Positions 1 through 10,830 of a stretch of DNA of 64,000 nt are shown here, one piece after another (positions within the stretch are counted from its first letter, which is position 1; the number at the start of each line of letters is the position of its first letter). Under the pieces are notes generated by a model. It did no database searches. It had not been told where the DNA came from and was given only the letters and a program-made list of their open reading frames with translations. Made by a program: the position numbers and the translations under genes. The stretch is from Casuarius casuarius. Its lineage: Eukaryota > Chordata > Aves > Casuariiformes > Casuariidae. Where the stretch lies: the NCBI GenBank assembly GCA_003342895.1, contig PTFA01000317.1, positions 160,467 to 224,466 of the forward strand, read 5' to 3'.

Positions 1-2042
1 TGCCTCTGAGCAAGGAGATCCCCTGCCTCGCGTAGGTAAAACTCACGCTTGCACCTGCTGACCACGCCGAGCTTTAAGNTCCTCGGGAATCACCAGCGCC
101 AGACAGTTGAGCTCATGTTGTTCCCTTGTCCGCGCGGAGAGACACGAGTGCCAGGCAAAGGCTTTTTGGGAACCTCATTCCTTGACTCTGTGTTTCCCAG
201 CCTTACAGAGCTTGTGGGTTGTTTTTTTTGTTGTTTGCTTGTTTTTTTTCTCCTCCTCCAAGTTACGACATCCTGCTAAGGATTTTTGCTTTGAAGCGCT
301 GCTCGCCTCCGAGAAGTGACTGTGCAAAAGTGGCTCCTGCTTGCTGCCTGTTCCCATGCGTCCCAGGAGTCAGATCTGCTGACTTCAGCCACAAAATCCA
401 GTTGTCACAGCCTCTTCCTCCCATTAGTCCTGCCAGTCTGCCCCAGGAGGAGCGAGCAGGATTTTCTCTTCCGTGCATCAGCAGAATTATTCACCAGCTT
501 GGTTTCGTGCTTACAACTGGGGGCCGTGGGAGACGGTGAGAAAGGCGGCTTGGCTTGCAGGGTCCGCGGGGAGTCTGCATGGCTGGCTGTCAAAAGCATT
601 CAGCGTTCCTCGTGCGTGGAGGTCACTTGATGCAACGCCTCTTGGACAGCGGGAAGTGGCCGGCTGCCGTGTTTGCGGAGCCAAGCTTTCTCCTAGCCTT
701 TGTACCCGCTAAGCGTCTTTGCCCAAGGCTTTCCGCTCCTCTAAGGGCATGGCTGGTTTGTGGAGGAGCAGCCGCGCGGCTCCCCGGTGCGCCCGGCTGA
801 CTCGGAAACCCCGCCAAAGCCAAACCCAGGCTGTCACCTTTCTGCCAGCCCCAAATCGCAACCCAACAACCACGCGACGAGTGCTCCCAGCCCTGTGCTG
901 CGGTCCTGGGTAGCGGTGAAAGGCTGGATACGGAGCGTGACGGTTGCTATTGCACCCAAGGTGGAGGCAGCAAACCATCCCTGGGAGCTTTCAGGATGCT
1001 CAAGGCTGAGCAAATCTGGAGTGAAAACCAGTTTTGAGCCTCGGAGCCAGAACACCACACTCTGCCTCCAGTGCTACCCCCCTGCACCGATTCTGCTTTT
1101 CCTCCATGCGACGAACACAGCATTTATCACATCAGGGAGCCGGTTCCTGCGAAGCAGCACGGCCAGTCACCCCGATGAGTCAGTGCACGGTCTGACCACG
1201 GGCGTCCTGGCAGGAGAAAGCCGTGCCGCAGGTGCAACGGCCACGTTAGCATCAGCTCTGCTTGGGATGGAGGCATCAGCTCCTTTTCTAATAAGTTTCT
1301 CAGCTCAGTGGGATTCTCCAGGCAATGAGGAGCTATAAATTCAAAGCATGCAAGAAGAGAGGCATGACAAGGGCCTTTCAAGCCTTTCCAAGCAGATGCG
1401 CCTGATAAGACGCCTCCCCAACAAGCGCTTAATGCTGTTTGGGATGAAAAAACAAAGGCTAAAGACGCTTCAAAGATGGAAACAGCTCTCCAAGAATGGG
1501 TCTGGTAATTTGTTTTGCAAGGCAGCAAATAGGGTGAAGCTATCCAGAATGCTGCTCTGGCTTCTCTCCCTCATGGCAGGTCCTCTGTACGCCAGCATCC
1601 CTCCTCAGCCTGCGCACGTCTGCCCCTCTTTGAGGGTGGACACGACTGCGTGCCCAAAACGCCATGGCCCATTAGTGTCCCCGCTTACCACCAGTCTCCT
1701 ACATCCCACGAGCATCATCTTTGCTTTCCCAACGTGTTGCTTCTCGGTGGTCTCCCGTCCTGGCCCAGGAGGGATCCAGAGGTCAAGCCAAGGATGGGTG
1801 GAAGGATCTTTGCCAAGTCGCGGAGGCTTTCACGCAGCATCTCTCCACTCCACGTTCAGCACAGGGCAGGAACATCTCACCTCCTTTTCCCCCGCTGGGG
1901 CAGGTGGAGGGTGAGAGAAGGGCTGGGAAACGTGCTCTTCCCTCACCAGCACCCAAAGGTGCTCCCACCCTGCATCCTCACGGGGGTTTTCTGGGGCTGC
2001 GGAGCCCAGGAGAGGCACCCAAACCATCTGCAGCATCCCACA

Positions 2043-2056
2043 GTCACCATGGCAAC
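2043..2056 (+). promoter_or_regulatory. RFX X-box-like motif in WNT4 intron 1
   Basis: GTCACCATGGCAAC matches the RFX X-box consensus GTNRCC-N0-3-RGYAAC at every constrained position, with a two-base spacer. RFX factors drive ciliary and some developmental genes. A single motif in an intron is weak evidence of function. Confidence 0.35.
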
Positions 2057-2619
2057 CCAGATCCAGCACTTCGCCTCGTCCTAAACAAGGACATTGATCC
2101 AAACTTCATTTTCCTGGACCGAGGTGGTAGAAACTAGAGGCAAATCCTTTCTCTGTCTACTCACATAGACAGCAAGGACAGCACAACAAGAGCAAACCAA
2201 ACCGTTCCTGCCCTCCGCAAGGTCTCCTATCGGATCTCCATCCTGCTAATATCACGTCTTGATTTCTCTGTAGCTGTTCAGAGCTCTAGACTAGGGCCCG
2301 AGGCTCACAGCTGCCCTGCTTGCTGACAACCCCCAAATAATAGCACATTTTCTTCCCTTTCCAAGATTGTGCAAAGAATGTTACAAGGGATGAGCTGCTG
2401 CCCAAGTCATTCATTCAAGTCTTGCCTTCTTGCTTCATCATCACATTTATCTTTCTTTTCTCCCGCCTTTACATTCAGACAAGTCACTCATAGAACAAGC
2501 TCCCTTTTATTAAAAGTCACTGATTTAACACAAAATTGACAGAAAGCACTTCCTTCTTTTCCACCCGCAGCATATTGATCAAGGTTGAAGCCTCATAATT
2601 TAGGCATTTACAGTTGATC

Positions 2620-2860
2620 CTCCCTGCAAGATGGCAAATAAGGAAACCTCAAAGCCAGGGAGGTTTGAAAAGGAAGAAGAAGAAAAAAACTGCTTAAAAA
2701 AAATGAAGAAAAGGATGATAATTTCAGGAGGAAGAATACTTGATGGAATAACAACAAGGCATCAGAAGAACCATGGAGGTTGGCAGACAGAGCAAGAAAG
2801 AGAGGGGAGGAGATTCCCTACCATGAGAAAATGCAGAAATTTGAGTCATTGACAAATTCT
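2620..2860. repeat. Purine-rich (AG/AAG) low-complexity block
   Basis: The plus strand is strongly A/G-biased here, with GAAGAAGAAG and AAAGAGAGGGGAGG runs interrupted by unique sequence. It is an imperfect polypurine stretch in WNT4 intron 1. A short open frame crosses it but its Lys/Glu bias simply reflects the base composition. Confidence 0.55.
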
Positions 2861-5462
2861 CAATAGAGGAGGGCCAGGGAAGGTGTAGCAGATGCCCTGG
2901 AGTGAGCAGAAACGTCTGGCTTTTTCTAAATGAATGAGTTTCAAGCATGAGAACGCCTCACATTGTCTCATTTTGGGAGCATTTTCCTGAAGATGGGTAA
3001 CAGCTAGAGCTGTGCTAGTAGTATCATTGTAATCCCCTCTCAGAGATGTTAAAAAGCTGGATGAGCTCAGAAGTTCAACCCCAGCTTGTGCTGTTCAGTG
3101 AATACGCAACCTGCCCAGGGCTGCCTGGCTGAGGCCACAAAAGGGTTGTTGCAGCCACAAAAAAATGACTAAGGCAAACCTGCTCTCTAGAGAAGAGATG
3201 TCCAATCTCAAAGTCTCAACCTAGAGGCTTCGATTTGCAAAGATGCTTCAGCTTATGCTCCCCAATCTCACCCTGCTCTTGTCCTGCCTCCGCAAGCATC
3301 TTCCCTGCTCGTGGAGCAACCAAGTCAGCCTGGGTCAGCGGTGCGTCTTTGGTGTCTCCCCAGCCCTGGGGGAGCTCCTGGCAGAAGACTGGTCCCTGAG
3401 GAAGAACAGCAGCAGGAAGAGACACCTATAATTGCTGGCCATATGGGTTATAACTTTGGGTTAAACATGGACTGATACTCCCCTATGCAGAGTTTCCTCT
3501 GAGGAAGAAGACGACACTCCTTTAGGATGGGGAAAAAGCAAAAGCGTGTGGAAATGCACGGACAGATGCACTCAAGAAGAGAGAGGTCCTGCCTCGGCAC
3601 CCCAAAGAGCCATCCTGCAGCTATGGAGAAGGGGATCATCTTTTCCTCACGGCTTCCCCCCTCCAGAGAGGAGATACGGGGAGAGGTCCCNGGGCTGGCG
3701 AGCCTGCCAACCCGGGCACATTCCCAACAGGGAGCCCCAGGGATGTCCTGGAGACCATGCGGTACCTGCAAGGTTGCCCTTATCTGGTTGGTGGCTCTGC
3801 AGCAGGATGTCTCCCTGCTGAGGACTAGACCTGGGATCAGATGTTCCTCCCTTTCACTGCTTGCAAGTGAAAACCATGATTTCCAAAGTCATCATCTGAG
3901 CCTGGTTTCTCCCCTGGAGCAGAAGCAGCTTGGCCTTCCTCTGACAGTTACCGCACGTTTCACTCTTGCTTGAAATTGTGTTTTTCACACCCAAATTCCC
4001 CGACGCCAATTAGCAGCTGCCAAATCAGTGTCTCAGGAGGAGGCACTGCTGTGCACAGCGTTACCTGGGGAAGACCAGCAGACGAGTCGAGCAGACCCCG
4101 AGAGCAGCATCTACTTCGGAAACCTACTTTGAACGCGTAGGAAAGACATCCCTTGCTGCATCTTCCTTCACAAGCCAGCAGAAGCTGCTCCTGGGCTCGA
4201 GTTCAACAGCAATGACTGGTTTTCAGCTAATGAGATTCCTCCTAAGCCTGTTCTTACAGGGAGGAGGCAAGCACAGGCCACAGGGCTAAACTCCGCGGGA
4301 ATTCCCCTTACGCAGCGTTTCAGGCTAGACCTGGACGGAAAAACTCTGATGAGTTTTTTGTTTCGATCAGAATTTGCAAATACGTGGCGAGAGAAGCCCT
4401 TTGCAGGATTAGTTCGGTCTTGCCCAACTTCCAACAGACCCCAGGCTGGTTTCCACCGGCCAAGATACTCAATTAATTTTTTCCCCGAGTAATTTCGTGA
4501 AAGCACAACGCTGGCTCCCGTTCTGCTGAGCCAGCTGGATCCTGCATGCCACCTTCCCAGCTGCAGACCGCAGCAGCCCACGGCCGCCGCTCCCGCAGCG
4601 CCGGGAGGATGCAGCCGGGGGTCACCCGCAGCGGAAAGGGGCAGAAACCTCAGCCTGGAGCCAAATAAAGGTTACCTGCACTTTGCATCCAGGCCAGAGG
4701 CTGTCATTTGAGCAGCCTTGGATGATGGAGATTTTTGTGGATTCACAAGGCTTTAAGGAAAGAAAAAAAAATAAAAAGATTAAAAAAAATATCACCAAAC
4801 ATTGTAAAAGCCGGCGGTGTTGCATTTGTAAGGAAATACGGAAGAACCTCCTGGAAACTCTTAATCTCCAGGATTGCTCAGCAATTTCATCATTTTAAGA
4901 AAGCCCAAATAAACTGCTCCATCCACAAGGATGAATTACTCAAGAGGACAACAATTCTGAGCAGAGCAACATAAACATTTTCACTGCAGTGCGAAAGGCC
5001 AGTTCTGACTCGTGGAGTCAGAGAAAAACCATTCGCAGAGCACTACAGAGTGAAATTTTGCTTCTTGCCATCACTTGCATTTGGAGCTGGTCGGATCCTG
5101 TCCCTGCCCGACCTGCAGTGCAAAGCGGTTTCATTTCTCACGTGTGTCCGTCCTCCCCGGAATGAGGGTCTGCTATGAAATGTACAGTTTTGTGTGAGGT
5201 TTCCTTAGAGAATGACAAAAACACCCATCACCGCCAAGGAGCCGAACAGCATCGCTCGCTCTACGTCGTAGCAAACACAGCCGCGAGGTCCTCCTGCCAG
5301 AGAGGACCACATCTCAGGACCAGATCTCCGATACTGGGCAAACTGGTTAAAGTCAGCATCCAGATTGGCAAAGGTTTCTCGCCTCCGCAGGATGAGACCC
5401 TTACAGGCAGTCTGTTTTCACTGCCGAACTAAAATTAGCCAGGCTTGTCGAAAGCAGCAAGA

Positions 5463-5481
5463 TTTTTTTATTTTTTTTTTT
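5463..5481. repeat. T-rich tract
   Basis: Two T runs (7 and 11) separated by a single A. This is simple low-complexity sequence in WNT4 intron 1. Confidence 0.8.
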
Positions 5482-6461
5482 AAATCAACAAATATTTCCA
5501 ATGCGGGAAGCTGTCGGTTTAGCGCTCCCTCCCTGCGCCCTCTTGGGAATGGGTGTCACTTGTTGCACGCAGGGCTCCGACATCCCATGACGAATTAACC
5601 GCGCGGGGCAGGGAGGGGATAAGCAACACCCTGACGGCTCCGGCAGGATCCCCGGGGCAGCGCGAAGGAGCTCTGGGCACCCGCGGGGAGCAGACGGCCG
5701 CGCTTAAACCTCGGCGGTGGCCCTCAAACTAAGGTGATTCTCCACCAAATCCAATCTGTGCAACCCGCCCTCCCTGCTGCCGGAGCAGACACGACCGGGA
5801 AACTATCCCGACACTGTACCTTATACCAAAAAAAGCATGCGGGGAGGGGAGCAGGGTTTGGCAAGAGCACCTCTGCCCCGGAGCTAGCTGCACCTGCCGG
5901 ATCGGTGCACGGCATCCGCGGGGAAAAGGCTGGACCGGTTCCTCGCCGGGTGGGAAATGGGAGGGTCACCAAGACAATGCAAAGAATCTCGCACAAAACG
6001 AAACCGAGCTGGGCTCGAGGCGAAGCTCGAGCTCTTGCTATGGCGAAAGCTGGGGAGACTCACCTTAAAAGAAAAAAATTAAGGAAAAAAAAAGAAAAAA
6101 GTCAAATCTATTCAAATATCAGAGGGAAGCAAGTGGAAAAGGACGCAGGCCTGCTTCTCCTGAAACCTCTACGTTGCTGGAAGACCCAAACCAGCACAAA
6201 ATGTGTTACCCACACAGAAAATACCCAGCCAGCCTGCTGCTCTTGCAAAATCCCCTCTGCAAAGCCGGCAGCGATGGGCACGGGGAGCTGAGCCCCACGT
6301 TTGTGAAGCGCCTGCGATGCTCGGATGAAAGGGGGACCGCAGAAACCCCAAATCCTTTCCTCTCCGGCCCTAGGAACTGGTGCTGTTAGAGCAGCTGCTC
6401 AGCCAGGCTCGTTCGGACACTTGCAAGGTCTTCAAGCATTCCCAGAATGGTCAAATCCGCC

Positions 6462-6476
6462 TTTTTTTTTTTTTTT
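6462..6476. repeat. Poly-T tract (15 T)
   Basis: An uninterrupted run of 15 T follows CCGCC and precedes AAAGG. No LINE or SINE body is attached on either side. Confidence 0.9.
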
Positions 6477-7766
6477 AAAGGCTGTTAAAAACCCAGCTGT
6501 GCTCCTGGCCCTTTAAGCCAAGTCTCAAGCCCAGACGGAAGTTTTAAACCCCTGTAAACAGGGGGTAGATGGAGCTGCTGGTGGCACACCCTGCTCTGCA
6601 GCGGCACAGCCGCCTCTCGGGCTGCTCGGAGCCTCCTCCAAGCCGGCTTTAGCTGCCTAACGGCAGGGAAACGGGGAGAGGCCGTAACGGTTCTCAGGGA
6701 GGTGGATAACCAGGGCCCTTCCTCCATGAAGGATCCCTGCCACGATTCCTGGGCATGGGAATCGAGTCTTGGTGCTGCTAAAATAATCCAAACGGCCTCG
6801 GATCAAGGAAAACCTACGCTCACACCCCGCTTTTTGCATTACCAGGGTCCTGCCACCCTCGCCCGCTTCGGAGAGGTGCTGGCGCAGCGCCGATCGCTCG
6901 GCTCAGACCCTTTTTGAGACATCCTGGGCACCAGGATGCTTTAGGACCCGTTTGCAAGGTCAGTCACATTGCCGAGCGCGTAGCCCCAAGCGCCGAATCG
7001 AGTCCGNAACGCAGGTTGCTTTGGCGGCAGCTCAGCTATTGCCGTGTGTAACACAGCCCCGGACTCCGCCAGAGAGAGAGCAGAAACGGGAGGGAGCTTC
7101 CCCAAACGCGCACGCACAAAGCCGGTTGGGTCTAAAGCACATTAGCTCGAGCCCTTTATTTAACTTCACAACTCTGAGCCNAAAAGGCAGGAGGAAAAGC
7201 AAATCTACTGCTTTCACGAGACAGGAGCGCGGAGCATCTCCGCCAGTTTGGAGCACGGAGGTTTTCGGGATAGGCAGCAAGCGGAGCAGCAGCTCCCCAA
7301 GCAGAACACACCTGAGGTTTACTTCCTAACCCGATCGAAAGCGATCCCTCCAGGAGATACCTGCGTCCCTTTCCCTTTCATACAGGATCGGGCGGCTCAG
7401 AGGACGCCCTGCCCCACAAAGCCGGCTTCGCGGCCAACGCTCGGCTCGAGCGTCGCGAGCCAGCGTCTCTCCGGAGCGCTGGGGGAATGCGAGTTCGGAC
7501 AGGTCGAGAGGGAAGAAAAAAGCCTCGGCTTGTGAAAGGCGCACCGGGCTTAATCACTAATCCAGCAGGTTTCTGGAAAAGCAAACTCCGCTGCGCTCCG
7601 CCGCCCGGCGCCCACACCTACGCGCGGGCCCCCCCGGGATGCCGCGTTTGGCCCCGGGATGCCGCGCGCGGGCTGGCGGGAGAAAGCGGCGCGCGCCNGA
7701 GTACGAAGACGTACGAGCCATGCTCATTCCTAGAATATCTGATAGCTCCTGGGATCCTTCTAACTC

Positions 7767-7886
7767 TGTTTATTGCCTCCGGCAGCCTTTGTTTCTGATG
7801 TGAGAAGATAAACAATGGGAATTGTCCTAATCCTGAAGGCAAAGAATAAAAAGCACTGAGCGGGGGATGATCCTTTTATCAAGATA
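7767..7886. promoter_or_regulatory. Candidate intronic enhancer: SOX-dimer palindrome with GATA and FOX motifs
   Basis: An AT-richer island inside the CpG island, about 1.1-1.25 kb into WNT4 intron 1, holds several motifs close together: TGTTTATT (7767-7774, FOX-like), CCTTTGTTTC (7786-7795, SOX/TCF-like), AGATAA (7806-7811, GATA), AACAAT-GGGA-ATTGTC (7811-7826) and TTATC-A-AGATA (7876-7886, inverted GATA pair). The ACAAT/ATTGT inverted repeat with a 4-base spacer is the arrangement bound by SOXE dimers such as SOX9. SOX9, GATA4 and FOXL2 are known actors in gonadal fate, where WNT4 acts. The motifs are seen; enhancer activity and factor identity are inferred. Confidence 0.4.
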
Positions 7887-8765
7887 CATTTGTAACATCA
7901 AAAAAAAGAGCAGAAAAGTCGAGCCTTTCTTTCAAACGCACTGAAACGTATCTGCTTTTCCTCCCCTGTTGGCAGGAATGAACCCGCCGCGGAGCCGAGC
8001 CCCCCGCTCCCACCCCTCGCGCCCGGCCGCGCGCGGTCCCTGCGGCGCGCCGCCCCTCCGACTTTCTCCCTGCGGAAAACGCGCTCCCCGGTTCCCGCTG
8101 TACCTTCGGCNGCAGCCTGACAGCTTAAAGACCACCTCGATAGCGGCTCTGATCCACCCACCGAGAGCCTCGCCGCGNGTAAGTCATCCCATCTGGCGAG
8201 AAGCAGGGTGGGGGGAAAGGAGGGATAAATAATCGCACATCCCGGACGGCTACTGGAGGGGAAGCACCTTTTCCCACCAGCAGGACAGCCGGAGAACGGC
8301 ACCGACCCGGCTCTTTCCCAGGGAGCATCCTTCGAAAGCCGCCTCCGGCAAGGGGCAGAGCGGCCAAACGCGGAGCCGGCGGCCGCCTGCGGGGACCGTG
8401 CCCGGCACGCGGCGCGGGATTTTTCTGGAAGCGTTTCCGCCCCTGTTTACCCTACGCGGTATTTCAGTGTTTGTTCACCGGGGTCCCCGTGTCACCGGGC
8501 TCCTCGGCGGCGTGCGGTGGCCCCCAGCCCGCGCCGAGCGGGTCCCTCCGTGGGGACACGGGGTGGCCAAGGGCCACGATGTCCCCGGAGCCAAACCCCC
8601 GGGGTGGGTGAGTGGGGCTGGGCCACTCCGAGCCCCTCACCGAGCCCCAGGCCCCGCTTCGGGCTACCCCGTAACCGGCCTCGGTAGCCGGCAGCCCCCC
8701 AGCAGCGGGGCAGGACCGGCCTCCCCTCGCCGCCCACCTGCCCGGGCGACGCCGCCTCCCCTCCC

Positions 8766-8794
8766 GCACCGGCACCGGCACCGGCACCGGCACC
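8766..8794. repeat. GCACCG hexamer tandem repeat
   Basis: Four full copies plus five bases of a fifth copy of GCACCG lie at the start of WNT4 intron 1, about 150 bases past the donor. A GCC-rich stretch follows directly. This is a short GC-rich microsatellite and possibly length-polymorphic. Confidence 0.85.
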
Positions 8795-8934
8795 ATCCCC
8801 GTGGCCGCCGCCGCCGGGGGAAGCGGCGTTTCCCCCCCGCCGCCCCGGCGATGCCGCCCGGCCGCGGCGGCACCTGCTCGGTGCAACAAGTGGCGGCGGG
8901 AGGGCGAGCGAGCGGCGCCCCCCGGCTCGCCGCT

Positions 8935-8940
8935 ACTCAC
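8935..8940 (-). other. WNT4: WNT4 exon 1 splice donor
   Basis: The minus strand reads CTGGCT/GTGAGTAG across the exon-intron boundary. This is a near-consensus GT donor placed exactly where the WNT4 reading frame is interrupted in other vertebrates, after the Leu codon's first two bases. It fixes the 3' end of the coding exon. Confidence 0.9.
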
Positions 8941-9017
8941 AGCCAGTTGCTGGCGTTGGCCGAGAAGGTGGCGAGGATGATGAGCAGCAAGGAGCGCAGG
9001 AAATACTCCGGGCTCAT
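8941..9017 (-). CDS. WNT4: WNT4 coding exon 1 (signal peptide exon)
   Basis: Read on the minus strand, this 77-base exon gives 25 codons plus two bases. The product starts MSPEYFLRS, has the hydrophobic core LLLIILATF at about residues 10-18, then SANASNW. It matches the chicken WNT4 N-terminus as I remember it and aligns with mammalian WNT4, whose first exon also ends at the ASNWL motif. WNT4 is a secreted, lipid-modified glycoprotein that binds Frizzled receptors and acts in kidney tubule, ovary and Mullerian duct development. Residues 1-22 look like a signal peptide, with an A-N-A (-3 to -1) cleavage motif. The start codon context is TCCAGG-ATG-A, with A at -3. The last codon is split after CT and is completed by exon 2, which begins YLAKL in the family. 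Exon 2 is not in the window. This is only about 7 percent of the protein of about 351 residues. Confidence 0.95.
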
Positions 9018-9074
9018 CCTGGAGGGCAGGCGGCGGAGGAGGAGGAGGTGGAGGAAGGCAGCGCAGCCGGCGCC
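9018..9074 (-). other. WNT4: WNT4 5' UTR, proximal part
   Basis: This GC- and purine/pyrimidine-biased stretch lies directly upstream of the WNT4 start codon. On the coding strand it is a C/T-rich run (CCTCCTCCTCC pattern) ending in CCAGG before ATG. It runs into the N gap, so neither the transcription start nor any upstream noncoding exon can be seen. No upstream ATG is present in the visible 57 bases. Confidence 0.7.
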
Positions 9075-9315
9075 NNNNNNNNNNNNNNNNNNNNNNNNNN
9101 NNNNNNNNNNNNNNNNNNNNNNNNNNNNNNNNNNNNNNNNNNNNNNNNNNNNNNNNNNNNNNNNNNNNNNNNNNNNNNNNNNNNNNNNNNNNNNNNNNNN
9201 NNNNNNNNNNNNNNNNNNNNNNNNNNNNNNNNNNNNNNNNNNNNNNNNNNNNNNNNNNNNNNNNNNNNNNNNNNNNNNNNNNNNNNNNNNNNNNNNNNNN
9301 NNNNNNNNNNNNNNN
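9075..9315. other. Assembly gap of 241 N, probably covering the WNT4 core promoter
   Basis: An uninterrupted run of N is flanked on both sides by extremely GC-rich sequence (GGCGCC on the left, CGGGGCGGG on the right). GC-rich promoters often fail to sequence in draft bird assemblies. The gap begins 58 bases upstream of the WNT4 start codon, so it likely holds distal 5' UTR and the transcription start. The stated length may be an estimate. Other ambiguities in the window are isolated single N bases, for example at 79, 3691, 7007, 7181, 7698, 22415 and 61565. Confidence 0.95.
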
Positions 9316-10330
9316 CGGGGCGGGTCCGGCCGCCGGGGACACCCCCGGGGCGGGACGGCGGCGGGCACCGGCCGCGCTTCCCCCCTCCGAAACGGCCCCG
9401 GTTCCCCCGCGGCCCCCGAGCGGCTGCTGCCCGGCCGAGCGGGGCTCGCGGGGACCCGCCGGGGCAGCGGGGAGACCGCGGGCCGCCCCGTTGCGCCTCG
9501 GTTCGCGGACAGACCCCGAATAACCTGGGCGCGGGGATCGGGGCGCCAGGGATCCGCTTTTCCCTGGGAGGGAAGGGAGAGAGAGGGGAACATCCCGGGC
9601 CGAGGGAAGAAGTCTGGAAGAGGAGGGTTTTTCCTTCACCTTCGGAGCTTTTAGGACAGTTTCTGCGTCGCCGTGGGAAAGCGGAGCGCTCCGCTTAGGG
9701 CACGACGCTTCGCGTTTTGGTGTTGCTGGGAGAGGCCTAAACTTTGCCGAGGTCGCGCTCCCCGTTCAACGGCGCCAGTGCCGTTTGAAGGGATTTCCCA
9801 AGTGCCGGTTTCTGCGGGTTCGCTGCAAAGAGGCAGCTCTCCGCTTCGGCGTTGGCAGATTTGCAAACGAGGAGGTGGGAAGCACTTGTCTGGCGCGGGG
9901 ATTTCGATCAGCTGGGAGCAGCGGCCGGCGCCGACAGCTGGGATGGGGCCACAGACCCCCTTGGTGGCTGTGCAGGACTGTCCCCACGCGCAGCAGCCAG
10001 CCACAGCGCTGGCTCTGAGCTGCGCGTGTGGAAGATGACACTTGACCGAGTATTGGGAGTTAAATCCTCCTTGGAAGCTGTCTAGAAAGGTTGACCTTTG
10101 GGAGTCCCGACAGCAGCCTGGTTTGCCCACCCCTGGGGGCCAGAGATGCAGTGGGGATCCTTGTCCCCCCCCCCACCCACCACGTCCCCATCCTTCCCCC
10201 ATGGTCCACACAGGTGCAAACATCTTAATTTAAAACAGGGAGCAACTGCCCCCGTGCAGGAGATGGCTGCTTGGCGTGAAACCCAAGATCCCGAGCAGCC
10301 AACGGCTGCGCACCAAATCTCCCCCTAACA
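9316..10330. other. WNT4 5' flank, GC-rich then unique sequence
   Basis: From the gap to about 9.72 kb this is CpG-island sequence with GC boxes and is the visible proximal upstream region of WNT4. From 9.72 to 10.33 kb the CpG density falls and the sequence is unique. The pattern TTGACCTTTG at 10091-10100 reads CAAAGGTCA on the other strand, a nuclear-receptor half-site type (HNF4/COUP/NR family). A C run lies at 10166-10175. No exon is recognisable, and long open frames on either strand are explained by GC content. Confidence 0.5.
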
Positions 10331-10830
10331 AGGTTATTAGGTCCATTACTAAAACCTCTTGCTGCCATCTCTAAAATCTTGCCAAGCTGGTTTGGAGCTA
10401 TTCAAAATCCTCTTTGTCTTTTCAGCTCCATCTCCCCGCTCGCAGTGGCGTTGGGACCCGCTTGTTCAAAGCGCAGCGACTTGCGCCGGGCGCACACACG
10501 CCTGTCTAAGTGTATTACACCTACTTTAAAATCTCTGCATTAGTTCCCTGTCAAAGTGAGGATTTAATTTCAAAGTGCTTCGACTTACATTGCAGCTCCT
10601 GACAGGCTGCAGCCCACCCTCGCCCAGTCGTTCATCTGCCTTCGTGTTCTTGCAGATTATCCCGGTTGAAGCGGGGATGCTGGCTGGTTTGCTGGTGAAT
10701 TGGAGGCTGTTGCTGGGAGCCCCGGCCAGGTAATTCAGTGCAATTGGAGCTGATTAATCTGGCTCGTCGTTCAAGACAAAGCCGTGGCCTTCCCCGGGCT
10801 TCTAATCGTGCCGAGTGTTGAGTGAAGTCG
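10331..10830. promoter_or_regulatory. Candidate conserved noncoding element upstream of WNT4
   Basis: A moderately AT-rich block about 1.3-1.8 kb upstream of the WNT4 start codon has several developmental-factor-like motifs: TAAGTGTATTACACC (NKX-like TAAGTG next to an inverted T-box half-site), ATTTAATTTCAAAG, and CAATTGGAGCTGATTAATCT (homeodomain and OTX-like TAATC). No repeat signature is seen. Conservation is inferred only from the composition and motif texture. Confidence 0.3.

Larger units (their letters stand above)
1..8940 (-). other. WNT4: WNT4 intron 1, 5' portion (continues off the left edge)
   Basis: On the minus strand everything downstream of the exon 1 donor within the window is intron. 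No YLAKL/ETCEKL exon 2 reading was found in any frame, so intron 1 is longer than 8.9 kb. Contents from right to left are: CpG-island tail (7560-8934), the SOX/GATA/FOX motif cluster (7767-7886), mixed unique sequence (5500-7560), A-rich and T-rich short tracts at 4757-4790, 5463-5481, 6067-6106 and 6462-6476, a purine-rich block at 2660-2860, and an X-box at 2043-2056. I recognise no interspersed repeat here. Open frames of 100-190 codons occur on both strands but lack support as genes. Confidence 0.85.
7560..9720. promoter_or_regulatory. WNT4: CpG island spanning WNT4 promoter, exon 1 and start of intron 1
   Basis: CpG dinucleotides are dense and undepleted from roughly 7.56 kb to 9.72 kb, with a short AT-rich interruption at about 7.73-7.95 kb. 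Long C/G tracts, GGGCGG-type GC boxes (for example just right of the gap at 9316) and a GCACCG tandem repeat are visible. No TATA box can be placed, which fits a CpG-island promoter, although the gap hides part of it. The edges are estimated by eye. Developmental Wnt genes typically have such broad, Polycomb-regulated islands; that regulation is inferred here, not seen. Confidence 0.8.

Noticed and set aside
1..8934. WNT4 exon 2
   Set aside because: I looked for the YLAKL, ETCEKLKGL and RRWNCST peptides in minus-strand frames and found none, so exon 2 is outside the window.
8398..9654. Very long frames on both strands around the N gap
   Set aside because: They are open only because N codons cannot be stops. 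The real coding sequence here is the 77-base WNT4 exon.
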